Assembly: GCF_938017615.1 (NCBI RefSeq)
Contig: NZ_CALIJA010000097.1
Coordinates: 1-16,342 of the forward strand
DNA: 16,342 nucleotides
Reading direction: 5' to 3'
Origin: an uncultured Campylobacter sp.
GTDB lineage: Bacteria; Campylobacterota; Campylobacteria; Campylobacterales; Campylobacteraceae
The notes beneath the pieces are model-generated. The model was not told the DNA's origin, did not search any database, and saw only the letters and a list, made by a program, of their open reading frames with translations. Position 1 is the first letter of the stretch. Each line of letters opens with the position of its first letter. Below are positions 15,427 to 16,342 of the stretch, in pieces. The position numbers and the translations under genes are program-made.

Positions 15427-16342
15427 AAAATTTCAAAATTTAGCGCGCCGTCGGCTTAAAATTTAATCGCGTCCTGCGTTACTGCTACGAAATTCTGCTT
15501 CACGGTGTCTATTTTATCGACACGTTGCTTTGCTATTCTATTTTACGACGCTTCATCTTATAGGCACCTTGCTTTGCAAATGTCTTATTTCGCGACATTT
15601 TACTTCTTAGCGCCCTGCCCAAGCTTTTTTATTTTACAATGCCTGGCTTTGCGACGATAGAGCGCCACGTTAGTTTTAATTTTGCCGCGTTCGAGCGTAC
15701 TTACCTGCACCTGTGCCATATCTAGCGATAATATTTTATCAAGCACGTTTGCTTAAAAGCCTCTGGCGCGGATCTTTTTCTCTTAGAAATGACAAAAGTA
15801 TCTTAAAATGCCATCTCTGCGCTTTTGCAGATAAAATTCTCCATTCCTTTCAAAGCGAGCTTTGTCATTTCAGCAAGCTTAGACGCTACGCCATTTCTTT
15901 GATCTTAGACGGCAGAATCGTGCTTTTAAATTTAAAATTCCGCAATCTGCACAATCTTCGCGCCACACTGGCAAGCGGAGAGTGCGCCTTTATATTTGAA
16001 TTTTGCGCCTTAGTTGAGTGCAAAATTCCGCGCAAAGCCTAGATTAGAATTTTATGCAGAGCTACCCCGCGTTGTCTAAAATTTTTTGCAAAATTCCGTG
16101 CCGCAAAATGCACTTAAAATTTTAAATTTGCTATTGCGCGGAATTTTCTTAGCGTAAATTCTAAGCCTTGAAATTTTGCTCTTGTTTGACAGCATAAAAT
16201 TTTAAAATTAAATTCTGCAACTGCCATGCCTTAAAATTTTATTTGCAAAACATACTTTTTAAATTTTAAAATTTTAAATCTAAACCCGCAAAATTCCGTA
16301 TTTTGCGTTTTTGAAATTCTATTTAGTAAAATTTTATCTCGC
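15427..16342. other. Gene-poor, repeat-rich stretch upstream of dctP
   Basis: No gene can be supported. One plus-strand frame (15713-16042) has no ribosome site and no family features. The left part (15500-15660) has recurring TTGCTTTGC/GGCTTTGC and TATTTTA-CGAC blocks. It also contains two stem-loops with nine-base loops: GTGTC/GACAC at 15505-15523 and AAATGTC/GACATTT at 15578-15600. The right part (16010-16342) has GCAAAATTCCG three times (16019, 16088, 16289) and many TTAAAATTTTAA-like palindromic runs. Promoter elements for dctP probably lie just before 15427 but are not distinct. Confidence 0.5.

Noticed and set aside
15713..16042. Plus-strand open frame of 109 codons
   Set aside because: It has no ribosome site, no recognisable domain and odd composition, and it lies in AT-rich repeat DNA.

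Overview
The window looks like chromosomal DNA from a Campylobacter-type epsilonproteobacterium. The evidence is the mid-40s GC coding sequence set in very AT-rich intergenic DNA full of AAATTTTAAAATTT-like runs, the clear AAGGA/GGAGG ribosome sites, and protein content that matches the formate-hydrogen metabolism known in some oral and intestinal campylobacters. The genus is an inference; no rRNA or other marker gene is present.

The main content, 127 to 13308, is a complete formate hydrogenlyase (FHL) locus built as two divergent units. On the minus strand, from 10582 down to 181, eleven tightly packed genes form one apparent operon: hyfA-hyfB-hyfC-hyfE-hyfF-hyfG-hyfH-hyfI-hycH-hycI-focA. 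Junctions range from a 4-base overlap to a 10-base gap, and the operon ends in a strong terminator (121-145). On the plus strand, fdhF (10989-13256) encodes a selenocysteine formate dehydrogenase. Its UGA is at 11409-11411 with a textbook bacterial SECIS hairpin immediately downstream, and a strong terminator follows (13273-13308). The 406-base region between the two units carries divergent sigma70-like promoters, a dyad centred at -41.5 of the hyf promoter, and three 12-bp direct repeats.

The parts form one pathway. FocA moves formate across the membrane. FdhF oxidises it to CO2. HyfA and HyfH carry the electrons through iron-sulfur clusters to the HyfG/HyfI [NiFe] site, which makes H2. HyfB, HyfC, HyfE and HyfF form the complex I-like membrane arm that probably pumps ions. 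HycI trims the HyfG C-terminus after nickel insertion, and HycH assists maturation. The subunit set lies between the E. coli Hyc (FHL-1) and Hyf (FHL-2) complexes: it has HyfE and HyfF, but HyfD is absent. No FhlA/HyfR regulator and no hyp, sel or molybdenum-cofactor genes are in the window.

The right part (13309-16342) is gene-poor. It holds one minus-strand gene for a DctP-type TRAP solute receptor (14203-15396), without permease genes beside it. Its unusual Ser/Thr/Gly/Ala-rich C-terminal tail appears to continue past the stop codon as decayed copies of the same repeat. The flanking stretches of about 900 bases contain degenerate repeats, inverted repeats and AT-rich palindromic runs, but no gene I can support.
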